Shown piece by piece: positions 17,235 to 25,236 of a stretch of DNA of 64,000 bases. A model generated the notes under the pieces. That model saw nothing but the letters and a program-made list of their open reading frames with translations, was not told the origin of the DNA and ran no database searches. The DNA is taken from NCBI GenBank assembly GCA_017423025.1, contig JAFPGC010000032.1, positions 1-64,000 of the forward strand, given 5' to 3'. Numbering within the stretch: the stretch's first letter is position 1; every line of letters begins with the position of its first letter. The DNA comes from Bacteroidales bacterium. Lineage in GTDB: Bacteria; Bacteroidota; Bacteroidia; Bacteroidales; UBA932. A program made the position numbers and the translations under genes.

Positions 17235-17690
17235 TTACTCGTGTTTGAAAAGCCTGTCCTCGGCCAGCTTCTCCCACTTGGTACCGGGACGGCCGTAATT
17301 GGCGTAGGGGTAGATGGAAATGCCCCCGCGGGGCGTAAAGAAGCCCGTCACCTCCAGGTACTTGGGGTCCATGAGCTTCACCAGGTCTTTCATGATGGTG
17401 TTCACGCAGTCTTCGTGAAAGTCGCCGTTGTTGCGGAAGCTGAACAGATACAGCTTAAGGCTCTTGGATTCCACCATTCTCTTGTCCGGGACATAGCATA
17501 TACGGATCTCCGCGAAGTCCGGCTGGCCCGTGATGGGGCAGAGCGTGGTGAATTCGGGGCAGTTGAAACGCACCCAATAATCATTGTCCTGGTGCTGGTT
17601 CTCAAAGGTTTCCAGCACTTCGGGGGCATAGGTCTGGCTATAGACGCTCTCGCGTCCCAGAGCCTGGACTTCTTCTCTTTTGCGGCCCAT
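17235..17690 (-). CDS. queF: NADPH-dependent 7-cyano-7-deazaguanine reductase
   Basis: 151 residues in the short, single-domain QueF form. It reduces preQ0 to preQ1 for queuosine in tRNA. Seen: the catalytic Cys in [16 protein letters not shown], the QueF motif [20 protein letters not shown] and the C-terminal [14 protein letters not shown]. The start at 17690 is chosen over an upstream in-frame ATG at 17756 because it overlaps the prfA stop by one base (TAATG), and the extra 22 residues would lie inside prfA and do not belong to the family. Confidence 0.92.
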   Translation of the reverse strand: MGRKREEVQALGRESVYSQTYAPEVLETFENQHQDNDYWVRFNCPEFTTLCPITGQPDFAEIRICYVPDKRMVESKSLKLYLFSFRNNGDFHEDCVNTIMKDLVKLMDPKYLEVTGFFTPRGGISIYPYANYGRPGTKWEKLAEDRLFKHE

Positions 17691-18787
17691 TATGCTTCCT
17701 CCCCTGCTTCTTTGAGCCTTTCGGCGTTTTCGGCAATCTGCAGCTGGTCGATGCATTCCTGGATGTCACCGTCCATGAACACGGGCAGGTTGTACATGCT
17801 CCAGCCTATACGATGGTCCGTCACACGGCCCTGAGGATAGTTGTAGGTGCGGATCTTGGCGCTGCGATCACCGGTGCTCACCATGGTTTTGCGCTTGGCA
17901 GCGATGCCGTCCAGGTATTTCTGGTGCTCCATGTTGTACAGACGGGTACGGAGCTCTTCCATGGCACGGTCCAGGTTCTTGAGCTGGGAACGCTCTTCCT
18001 GGCACTGGACCACGATTCCGGAAGGAATATGGGTAAGGCGAACGGCGCTGTAGGTGGTGTTGACACCCTGGCCACCGGGGCCGGAGGCGCAGAAGAGGTC
18101 CTTGCGGATATCGGCCGGATTCAGCTCGATATCGAACTCTCCGGCTTCCGGGAACACGGCTACGGAGGCGGCCGATGTCTGGATGCGGCCCTGGGTCTCC
18201 GTCTGGGGCACGCGCTGCACGCGGTGCACGCCGGATTCGTACTTCATCACACCGTATACGCCATCGTTGGCAGAGGAAAGCTTGAACACAATTTGCTTGT
18301 AGCCACCGGCCGTACCGGGGGCCTGGTCGGAAATCTCCAGCTTCCAGCCGCGGCGCTCCGCAAAGTGCTGATACATGCGGAAGAGGTCACCGGCGAAGAT
18401 GGCGGCTTCGTCACCGCCGGTGCCGCCGCGGATTTCCACCATGGCATTCTTGCTGTCGTCAGGATCGGCCGGGATGAGCAGGAGCTTGATGTTCTGCTCC
18501 ATTTCCGGGAGTTTGGGCTCGATGGAAGCAATCTCTTCCTTGGCCATCTCCTTCAAATCCTCGTCCTTTTCGTTCATCAGGATGTCCTTGGCCTGCGCCA
18601 ACTCCTCCACCATTCTCTCGTACTCGAGACCGGCGGCGATGATGGGCTGCAATTCCTTGTAGTCCTTGTTCAGCTGGACAAACTTCTTCATGTCCGCAAT
18701 CACTGCGGGGTCGGCCAGTTGCTCTTCCAGCTTCTTGTATTTGTCCTGAAGGCTCAGCACCTTTTCCAGGAGGGTATTCTCTGCCAT
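17690..18787 (-). CDS. prfA: Peptide chain release factor 1
   Basis: 365 residues. It recognises UAA and UAG stops. Seen: GGQ loop in [18 protein letters not shown]; the PxT-type codon-recognition tripeptide as PQT in [12 protein letters not shown] (RF2 would have SPF); and the acidic [20 protein letters not shown] segment. It is first in the prfA-queF operon with a TATCTTTG -7 box just upstream. Confidence 0.95.
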   Translation of the reverse strand: MAENTLLEKVLSLQDKYKKLEEQLADPAVIADMKKFVQLNKDYKELQPIIAAGLEYERMVEELAQAKDILMNEKDEDLKEMAKEEIASIEPKLPEMEQNIKLLLIPADPDDSKNAMVEIRGGTGGDEAAIFAGDLFRMYQHFAERRGWKLEISDQAPGTAGGYKQIVFKLSSANDGVYGVMKYESGVHRVQRVPQTETQGRIQTSAASVAVFPEAGEFDIELNPADIRKDLFCASGPGGQGVNTTYSAVRLTHIPSGIVVQCQEERSQLKNLDRAMEELRTRLYNMEHQKYLDGIAAKRKTMVSTGDRSAKIRTYNYPQGRVTDHRIGWSMYNLPVFMDGDIQECIDQLQIAENAERLKEAGEEA

Positions 18788-18807
18788 AGCAATTGTGTTT
18801 TAGCCTG

Positions 18808-18815
18808 CAAAGATA
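18808..18815 (-). promoter_or_regulatory. -7 box of the prfA-queF promoter
   Basis: TATCTTTG on the minus strand, 20 bases upstream of the prfA ATG. No convincing -33. Confidence 0.5.
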
Positions 18816-18823
18816 GTAAAAAT

Positions 18824-20053
18824 TTAGGACTTTCCATTGAGCCTGCGCCACTCACGGTATTCGGCCGTGGCGGTGAAGAAGACGTCGCCGCTGGAATTGA
18901 GGGCCGTTTCCACGGAATCCTGCACCACGCCGATGATGAAGCCCACGGCCACCGCCTGCATGGCGATGTCGTTGCCGATGCCCAGGAAGGAGCAGGCCAT
19001 GGGGATGAGCAGGAGGGAGCCGCCTGCCACCCCGGAAGCGCCACAGGCACCCAGCGTGGCCACCACGCTCAGGAAAACGGCACTGAGGAAACTCACCTCG
19101 ATGCCCAGGGTATGCGCCACGGCCAGCGTCATCACCGTAATGGTGACGGCGGCGCCGTTCATGTTGATGGTAGCACCCAGCGGAATGCTGACCGAATAGA
19201 AATCCTTATCCAGCTCCAGCTTCTTGCAAAGGGCCATGTTGATGGGGATATTGGCGGCCGATGAACGGGTGAAGAAGGCCTGCAGACCGCTCTCCTTAAG
19301 ACAGGTCAACAGCAGCGGATAGGGATTCCGGCCGGTGGCCAGGAAGGACCACACGGGATTCATGACCAGGGTATTGAAGAGCATGCAGCCCACCAGCACC
19401 AGGATGAGGCGGCCATAGGTGGAGAAAATCTCCAGCCCGCTCTCCGACACGGCGGAGAAGACCAGGCCCATGATGCCGAAGGGGGCGAACTGGATGATCC
19501 AGCGGACGATGAGGGAGACTACGTCGGCCAGGTCGGACACTACCTGGATGGTATTGTGCGTGGCCGCAATCTTGAGCCCCAGGCCCACCAGGATGGACCA
19601 GAAGAGGATACCAATGTAATTGGCCGATGCCAGGGAGGTAATGGGATTGGTGACCAGGTTGGCAAGCAGGTTACCGAACACATCCGAAAGGGCGGCGGGA
19701 GCGCTGGCTTCCACCACATCCTGCAACTGGAGGGTGACCGGGAACAGAAAACTCCCCGCCACCGCCACCAGGGCGGCGGACAGCGTACTTATCAGATACA
19801 GGGCTATCACCGTTCCGAAGCGGGAGCCCAACCCTCCGTTGGCCTTGGCGATGGAGGAAATGACCAGCATGGCCACCAGCACGGGGGCTATGGCCTTGAG
19901 GGCGCCCACGAAGAGTTTTCCGAACACTCCTATCCAGGTCCAGTCCGGAGCCAGCAGTGCCAGTACGGCACCGATGACAAGCCCCACGAAAATGCGGAGA
20001 ATCAGACTGGTGGCAACCCATTTCTTGAGGAGGGAACGGAACTGGAGGGTCAT
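18824..20053 (-). CDS. sstT: Sodium:serine/threonine symporter SstT
   Basis: 409 residues in the dicarboxylate/amino acid:cation symporter fold (DAACS), with eight membrane helices plus two re-entrant loops. The start KKWVATSLILRIFVGLVIG and the segments FTRSSAANIPINM (serine-rich re-entrant loop) and SIPLGATINMNGAAVTIT (NMxG motif) fit SstT rather than GltP. It would import serine and threonine with Na+. The ATG at 20053 is preferred over one at 20098 because the longer form runs 29 bases into the upstream gene and adds a non-family N-terminus. Confidence 0.87.
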   Translation of the reverse strand: MTLQFRSLLKKWVATSLILRIFVGLVIGAVLALLAPDWTWIGVFGKLFVGALKAIAPVLVAMLVISSIAKANGGLGSRFGTVIALYLISTLSAALVAVAGSFLFPVTLQLQDVVEASAPAALSDVFGNLLANLVTNPITSLASANYIGILFWSILVGLGLKIAATHNTIQVVSDLADVVSLIVRWIIQFAPFGIMGLVFSAVSESGLEIFSTYGRLILVLVGCMLFNTLVMNPVWSFLATGRNPYPLLLTCLKESGLQAFFTRSSAANIPINMALCKKLELDKDFYSVSIPLGATINMNGAAVTITVMTLAVAHTLGIEVSFLSAVFLSVVATLGACGASGVAGGSLLLIPMACSFLGIGNDIAMQAVAVGFIIGVVQDSVETALNSSGDVFFTATAEYREWRRLNGKS

Positions 20054-20069
20054 AGGGCAGGGATTTTGA

Positions 20070-21332
20070 TTATCGGCCGAAACGCTCGAAGGCGGCACGC
20101 TCGAGGGCCTCGCGATGAGCGGGATGGGCTATGCTGGTGAGCAGCTTGGCACGTTCCTGGAGGGATTTCCCGTACAGGTTCACGGCGCCGAATTCTGTTA
20201 CCACCCACTGGATATCGGCCCTGGGGGTTACCACGCCGGCCCCGGGCTTGAGTGTGGGCACTATCTTGGGCAAACCCTTGGTGGTTTGCGAAGCCATGGC
20301 GATGATGGCCTTTCCGCCCTTGGAGAGCTTGGCTCCGCGCACGAAATCCAGCTGGCCGCCCGTACCGGAATAGATGCGGGTGCCTATGGAATCGGCACAG
20401 ACCTGACCGGTGAGGTCAATCTCGATGGCGGAGTTGATGGACACCATGCCGGGATTGCGGGCTATGTTCCAGGGGTCGTTGGTATAGGCAATCTCCTTCA
20501 TGAGCACGGCGGGATTGCGGTCCACAAAGTCGTAAACTTTCTGGGAGCCCAGCAGGAAGGATGCCACCACCTTGCCGGTGTCAATCACCTTGCAGGAATT
20601 GTCAATTACGCCCTTGAGGATGAGTTCCAGGGCCCCGTCGGAGAACATTTCCGTATGCAGGCCCAGGTGCTTATGGTCCTTGAGGCAGGCGCAGATGGCG
20701 TTGGGCATGGCACCTATGCCCATCTGCAGGCAGGCCCCGTCGGGAACCAATTCCGCGCAATGGCGGCCGATGGCCTGGTCCGTCTCCGAGGGCTGGGAAT
20801 ACTCTTTGGTGATGAGGGGGGTATCGGCCTTTACCAGTGCGGTGAATCGTTCGATGGGAACCAGGTCCCCGTAGGCGAAGGGCACATTGGGATTGACCAC
20901 GGCGATGCGCTCGCGGGCCACCTCCAGGGCGGCGACGGAGCAGTCCACCGAGGTACCCAGGGACACCATACCGTCCACAGGCTCAGAGACTTGCACCAAC
21001 GCCACATCGCAACGAAGCGCGCCGGTGCGGTACATAGCCTGCGTCTCGTACAGGTTCACGGGGAGATAATCGGCCAGGCCCTTCCCCACATTTTCCCTCA
21101 CATTGGGGCCGATGAAAAAGCCCTGGTCCAGGAAAGCGCCGCCTTCGGCATAGGGTGCCGGGCCTTCCGTATGAAAATGGTGGAAATGTACGTCTTCCAG
21201 TTCCTGGCCCCTTGCGCACAAAGCCTCTATGAGGACCTGCGGGACACTGGCAATGCTGGAAAGGTGGATGTGGTCTCCGCTGCGTACTGCGCGGACGGCT
21301 TCCTGGGCGCTGATGAAGTTTGTCGTGTTCAT
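20070..21332 (-). CDS. Acetyl-CoA hydrolase/transferase family CoA-transferase
   Basis: 420 residues with the two-lobed fold of class I CoA-transferases of the acetyl-CoA hydrolase/4-hydroxybutyrate CoA-transferase type. The catalytic Glu is expected in GLHTEMFSDGALEL, and the oxyanion/CoA-binding GTGGQLDFVRGA loop is present. Likely reaction: exchange of CoA between acetate and another short acid (butyrate, propionate, succinate or 4-hydroxybutyrate), typical of fermentative gut bacteria; the partner acid is not readable. A TATATTTG -7 box lies just upstream. sstT follows 16 bases downstream, so the two may share a message. The last codons are GGC CGA TAA and lie on the enriched heptamer. 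Confidence 0.82.
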   Translation of the reverse strand: MNTTNFISAQEAVRAVRSGDHIHLSSIASVPQVLIEALCARGQELEDVHFHHFHTEGPAPYAEGGAFLDQGFFIGPNVRENVGKGLADYLPVNLYETQAMYRTGALRCDVALVQVSEPVDGMVSLGTSVDCSVAALEVARERIAVVNPNVPFAYGDLVPIERFTALVKADTPLITKEYSQPSETDQAIGRHCAELVPDGACLQMGIGAMPNAICACLKDHKHLGLHTEMFSDGALELILKGVIDNSCKVIDTGKVVASFLLGSQKVYDFVDRNPAVLMKEIAYTNDPWNIARNPGMVSINSAIEIDLTGQVCADSIGTRIYSGTGGQLDFVRGAKLSKGGKAIIAMASQTTKGLPKIVPTLKPGAGVVTPRADIQWVVTEFGAVNLYGKSLQERAKLLTSIAHPAHREALERAAFERFGR

Positions 21333-21340
21333 TTCGGAGA

Positions 21341-21348
21341 CAAATATA
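21341..21348 (-). promoter_or_regulatory. -7 box of the CoA-transferase promoter
   Basis: TATATTTG on the minus strand (TAnnTTTG), 8 bases before the ATG, implying a very short leader. Confidence 0.5.
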
Positions 21349-21361
21349 GCATAAAATGTTG

Positions 21362-21369
21362 TATCTTTG
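21362..21369 (+). promoter_or_regulatory. -7 box of the mazG promoter
   Basis: TATCTTTG, 19 bases before the mazG ATG and 13 bases from the opposing CoA-transferase -7 box. Confidence 0.55.
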
Positions 21370-21388
21370 CGTCTCTAAATCATTTTCT

Positions 21389-22180
21389 ATGCACACCAGA
21401 GAGGAAAAAATCCAGGCTTTCGGCCGATTGCTGGACATCATGGACGCCCTGCGCGAAAAATGTCCCTGGAACGCCGCCCAGACCATGGAATCCATAAGGC
21501 CGATGTCGGAAGAAGAAGTTTACGAACTCTCCGACACCATCCTGGAAGGCGACCGCCAGGGCACGGCCAAAGAGATTGGCGACCTGCTGTACCACATGGT
21601 CTTCTACGCCCGCATCGGCCAGGAAGAAGGGGCCTTCGACATTGCCGATTCCATCAACAAGGTGTGCGACAAGATGGTGTTCCGCCACCCGCATGTGTTT
21701 GGTCCCGAGGCCGGCAAGGCCACATCGGCCAAGGAGATTGCCGATACCTGGGAACTGGTGAAAGCCAAGGAAAAGGACGGCAACAAAACCGTAATGGGCG
21801 GCATCCCCAAGGCCATGCCCGCCATCCTCAAGGCCCTTTCCATGCAGGAAAAGGCCCGGGGCTGCGGCTTTGACTGGGAGAAAAAGGAGGATGTCTGGGA
21901 GAAGGTACAGGAAGAAGTTGGCGAGGTTACGGAGGCCACGCTTTCGGCCAGCCCCGAGCAGCTCGAGATGGAGTTCGGCGACCTTCTGTTTGCCGTCATC
22001 AACGCCGCCCGTCTCTATGGCGTGGACCCGGAGGCCGCCCTGGGCCGCTCCAGTGAAAAGTTCCGCCGCCGCTTCAACTATGTAGAGGCCGAAACCCTCC
22101 GCAGCGGCCGCCAGCTCAAGGACATGACCCTGGCCCAGATGGACCGGCTCTGGGACGAAGCAAAAGCTAAAGGGCTATAG
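21389..22180 (+). CDS. mazG: Nucleoside triphosphate pyrophosphohydrolase MazG
   Basis: 263 residues, the two-repeat MazG form. It hydrolyses NTPs and dNTPs to monophosphates plus pyrophosphate, limiting misincorporation or lowering alarmone levels. Seen: ALREKCPWNAAQT near the N-terminus, EEVYELSDTI with the downstream KEIGDLLYHMVFYARI (ExxE...ExxD metal motif), and a second half with KVQEEVGEVTEA and MEFGDLLFAVINAARL. The ATG at 21389 is used; an upstream in-frame start at 21356 lies before the -7 box. Confidence 0.92.
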   Translation: MHTREEKIQAFGRLLDIMDALREKCPWNAAQTMESIRPMSEEEVYELSDTILEGDRQGTAKEIGDLLYHMVFYARIGQEEGAFDIADSINKVCDKMVFRHPHVFGPEAGKATSAKEIADTWELVKAKEKDGNKTVMGGIPKAMPAILKALSMQEKARGCGFDWEKKEDVWEKVQEEVGEVTEATLSASPEQLEMEFGDLLFAVINAARLYGVDPEAALGRSSEKFRRRFNYVEAETLRSGRQLKDMTLAQMDRLWDEAKAKGL

Positions 22181-22182
22181 GC

Positions 22183-22204
22183 TCCGTGAAACGGAAGTAT
22201 TTTA
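22183..22204 (+). terminator. Weak terminator after mazG
   Basis: TCCGT-GAA-ACGGA hairpin (22183-22195) followed by a T-rich stretch (AGTATTTTAT). The stem is only 5 bp. The remaining bases to 22256 show nothing else. Confidence 0.35.
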
Positions 22205-22256
22205 TAATTAGCAATTTTAGTATCTACATCAGAATCAACCACTTGCATTTCACGGG

Positions 22257-23396
22257 CTAATACTTGTGAGGAGTCCCTTCTATCTCTTCGGCCGTGATCT
22301 TCTTCTTGTCCATCTGGTGCCAGGCAAAGGCTATGTAGGCCACCACGAAAGGAATCAGGAGAGAAACACAGGCCATCACCTTGAGGGTGAAATAGCTGGA
22401 GCAGCTGTTGTCCAGGTACAGGGAACTCTGGAGGTCCGTGCAGGATGGATAGTAAGCCGTACCGTTGAATCCCGCCAGGAAGAACACGCTCATGACCACC
22501 AGCACGGTACCGGGCATGGCGAACCAGATGCCCTTACGGGACTTACTGAAAGCTCCCAGATACAGGCTATAGAGGATGAGCACTACCCCGACCAGCAGCA
22601 TGCACAGTACCACCGGCATGGCCAGCAGGTTGTGCAGATACTTGAAGGGTTCCAGGGAAACGACTCCATCTGGAGACACGGCATACCCCTGCCGGCTCAA
22701 CAGGATGGCCGTCCAGGACAGGAAAAAGAAAAGGAAAGGGCCGATAGCCACCTTGAGGCTGCGGCGCATCTGAGCATGGATTCCTTCGTCTTCTACGTTG
22801 TTAAGGACATACAGAGAACCCAGGATGGCGGCGAGGAACATGAGCGTGCAGCCCAGCAGGACGGCATGGTACTGGCCCAGGGCTTCGAGCCCGTGCCAAT
22901 TATTCCCCCACGTACTGATAACCGGGGCCGAAGGGTCCGTAATGGCCATCTTATTGACCGTAAAGTCGGAGCCGGTGAAGAAGGTACCCACGGCCGTTCC
23001 CACCAGGAAAGGAGCCAGTAAGCCGTTGACCATGAGGGCAATGCGGAAGCCCTTTACTCCCAGCAGGTTTCCCTTCTTGTTCTGGAACTCATAGGCCACG
23101 GCCTGGAACACGAAGGTAATGAGCAGCAGGATCCATACCCAGTAGGCGCCGCCAAAGCTGGTGCTGTAAAAGAGCGGGAAGGAGGCGAAGAAGGCTCCGC
23201 CGAAGGTGACTAGCGTAGTAAAGGTGAGTTCCCACTTCCGGCCCGTAGAGTTCAGGATCATCCGTTTCTGGGTGTCGCTCAGGGCACGGTTTCCCAGATG
23301 CAGGTTGGCGCCCTGCACAAACATGAGGGCCACCAGCAGACCACCCAGCAGGGCGATCAGGACCCACCAGTAGTTCTGTAAGAATTCGTAAGTCAT
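22257..23396 (-). CDS. cydB: Cytochrome bd ubiquinol oxidase subunit II
   Basis: 379 residues with eight to nine membrane helices. It begins YEFLQNYWWVLIALLGGLLVALMFVQGANL, the CydB signature. CydB pairs with CydA to form the bd-type quinol oxidase, which reduces O2 to water at very low oxygen; in Bacteroidales it supports growth at nanomolar O2 and removes oxygen. It lies 3 bases downstream of cydA. Confidence 0.93.
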   Translation of the reverse strand: MTYEFLQNYWWVLIALLGGLLVALMFVQGANLHLGNRALSDTQKRMILNSTGRKWELTFTTLVTFGGAFFASFPLFYSTSFGGAYWVWILLLITFVFQAVAYEFQNKKGNLLGVKGFRIALMVNGLLAPFLVGTAVGTFFTGSDFTVNKMAITDPSAPVISTWGNNWHGLEALGQYHAVLLGCTLMFLAAILGSLYVLNNVEDEGIHAQMRRSLKVAIGPFLFFFLSWTAILLSRQGYAVSPDGVVSLEPFKYLHNLLAMPVVLCMLLVGVVLILYSLYLGAFSKSRKGIWFAMPGTVLVVMSVFFLAGFNGTAYYPSCTDLQSSLYLDNSCSSYFTLKVMACVSLLIPFVVAYIAFAWHQMDKKKITAEEIEGTPHKY

Positions 23397-23399
23397 AGC

Positions 23400-24887
23400 C
23401 TAGCTGTTTAGGGGTTCAACATCGGGTCCTTTGCCTATGGCGCGGATCATAATGCGGATTTCGATAACGAGGAACAGGGCAAATACCGCCAGGAAGACAA
23501 AGAAGGTTGTCTTCACGGCTGCTGCACTGAGGCTGGAGATGGCTACATTCACCGGCAGCAGGCCCTGGATGGTCCAGGGCTGGCGGCCCACTTCGGCCAC
23601 CACCCAGCCGCTCTGACCGCAGATATACACCAGCGGGATGCAGATGATGGAGGCCCAGAGAAGCCAGGTCCATTGGCCCAGTTTGTCTTTCCAGAGGGCA
23701 AACAGGCAAAGCAGCAGAACCAGGGCGATAAGCATACCCAGGCCGATCATGAAGCGGAAGGCCCAGAATACGATGCCCACCGGCGGAACGACGTCCTCGG
23801 GTTTCTCCAGATGGCCGTAACCCATGTACTGTACATTAGCGTCCAGGATGGCGCGGGCTTCGGCCTTGATGGCCGGATCATCGGTACTGCGGTACACGGC
23901 CAGGGCGTCCAGAGCCTGGCGGCCCATGGCCATCTTATCGGCCACGGAAGGGATTACGTTGCCGTCGTTGTCCGTGTAGCCGTTCAGGATGTCGTTGATG
24001 CCGGGCACATAACCGTTCCAGTCGTGGGTAGCCAGCAGGGAAAGCATGTGCGGCACCTGGATGCCGGGAATGATGGTAAAGGCAGCGCCGTTGCCACCGT
24101 CCCGCAGGCCTTCGGCCGCGGCCAGCTTCATGGGCTGGAATTCAGCTGCATGGACGCCGGAAGAGTCACCGGAAAGCATCACGGCACCGGAACCCACCAG
24201 GCCTACGATGGCGCCTATGAGCATGCTCTTCTTGGCAAACTCCCCGTGCCGTTTCTTGAGCAGGTACCAGGCACTCACGCCCACCACAAAGATGCCGCCG
24301 GTCACCCAGCCGCTGGTAACGGAGTGGCAGAACTTGCTCACAGCCACGGGATTGGAAATAACCTCCCAGAAAGCAGCCGCCGAGGCCATCTCGCTGCGGA
24401 CCGTCTCAGGGTTGAATGTGGTTCCTACGGGATTCTGCATCCAGCCGTTGGCCACCAGGATCCAGTAGGCGCTGATGGTGGCGCCAATGCCGGTGAGCCA
24501 GGTGGAAGCCAGATGGAACTTGGGCGAGACCTTGTTCCAGCCGAAGAACATGACGGCAAAGAACGTAGCTTCCATGAAGAAGGCCAGGATGCCTTCGATG
24601 GCCAGCGGTGCGCCAAACATGTCTCCCACAAACCAGGAGTAGTTGCTCCAGTTGGTTCCAAATTCAAATTCCAGGATAATGCCGGTGGCAATGCCCACGG
24701 CAAAGTTGATAGCAAAGATTTTGATCCAGAACTGCGCGGCCTTTTTCCAGAACTCGTCTTTCTTGACCACGTAGAGGGTCTCCATCACCGCCATCACCAG
24801 GGCCAGGCCCAGGGTGAGCGGGACAAACAGCCAATGGTAAGCGGCTGTCATCGCGAACTGGATTCGCGACCAAACGACAACATCCAT
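23400..24887 (-). CDS. cydA: Cytochrome bd ubiquinol oxidase subunit I
   Basis: 495 residues. It carries the haems and the quinol site. Seen: WSRIQFAMTAAYHWLFVPLTLGLA with the haem-ligand His at residue 18; the Glu-rich EGILAFFMEATFFAVMFFGWNKV helix; KFCHSVTSGWVTGG with the second haem His; and a short Q-loop (VHAAEFQPMKLAAAEG). It is in an operon DUF4492-cydA-cydB with gaps of 3 bases. Confidence 0.95.
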   Translation of the reverse strand: MDVVVWSRIQFAMTAAYHWLFVPLTLGLALVMAVMETLYVVKKDEFWKKAAQFWIKIFAINFAVGIATGIILEFEFGTNWSNYSWFVGDMFGAPLAIEGILAFFMEATFFAVMFFGWNKVSPKFHLASTWLTGIGATISAYWILVANGWMQNPVGTTFNPETVRSEMASAAAFWEVISNPVAVSKFCHSVTSGWVTGGIFVVGVSAWYLLKKRHGEFAKKSMLIGAIVGLVGSGAVMLSGDSSGVHAAEFQPMKLAAAEGLRDGGNGAAFTIIPGIQVPHMLSLLATHDWNGYVPGINDILNGYTDNDGNVIPSVADKMAMGRQALDALAVYRSTDDPAIKAEARAILDANVQYMGYGHLEKPEDVVPPVGIVFWAFRFMIGLGMLIALVLLLCLFALWKDKLGQWTWLLWASIICIPLVYICGQSGWVVAEVGRQPWTIQGLLPVNVAISSLSAAAVKTTFFVFLAVFALFLVIEIRIMIRAIGKGPDVEPLNS

Positions 24888-24890
24888 AAG

Positions 24891-25139
24891 CTAATCGGTT
24901 AATAAGTTTAGTGTATCGGTGTGATGTGGTTGTGTCAGGACATTGCCCACCTTTTCGCTCTTCTGCTCGTCCGTGAGTCCTCTCATGGCGGGCTTGAAGA
25001 AAAAGACGCGGAGAATGCCGAAAAGGATGATGAGCTTGAGCAGGATAAGCCACACCAGAGGCTTACCCCAGGTCATGTTGCGGAAACCGTCCCGGTACAG
25101 GGACGTAAAAAAAGAAATGATACTGCCCGGCCTGTACAT
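24891..25139 (-). CDS. DUF4492 small membrane protein linked to cytochrome bd
   Basis: 82 residues from the ATG at 25137-25139. The pattern FFTSLYRDGFRNMTWGKPLVWLILLKLIILFGILRVFFF is the DUF4492 signature, with a single transmembrane helix. The gene is regularly found directly before cydA in Bacteroidetes, as here (3-base gap), which suggests a small accessory subunit or assembly factor, comparable in position but not in sequence to CydX. The open frame extends to 25211, but a TACATTTG -7 box lies inside that extension, so the downstream ATG is used. Confidence 0.8.
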   Translation of the reverse strand: MYRPGSIISFFTSLYRDGFRNMTWGKPLVWLILLKLIILFGILRVFFFKPAMRGLTDEQKSEKVGNVLTQPHHTDTLNLLTD

Positions 25140-25156
25140 GGTGTGGTCAGTTTCCA

Positions 25157-25164
25157 CAAATGTA
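25157..25164 (-). promoter_or_regulatory. -7 box of the DUF4492-cydAB promoter
   Basis: TACATTTG on the minus strand (TAnnTTTG), 17 bases before the start at 25139. TTGG at 25184-25187 gives a possible -33 about 20 bases upstream. Confidence 0.6.
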
Positions 25165-25188
25165 CAAACTCTTTCCAACAAAACCAAC

Positions 25189-25216
25189 AAGGGGTGCACC
25201 TGGAAGTGCACCCCTT
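25189..25216 (-). terminator. Hairpin terminator after the HerA-like gene
   Basis: Perfect 11-bp inverted repeat AAGGGGTGCAC (25189-25199) / GTGCACCCCTT (25206-25216) with a 6-base loop, followed on the minus strand by GTTGGTTTTGTTGG. It lies between the HerA-like stop and the DUF4492 promoter. The T tract is imperfect. Confidence 0.6.
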
Positions 25217-25236
25217 GATTTATAATGGGCCGATAG

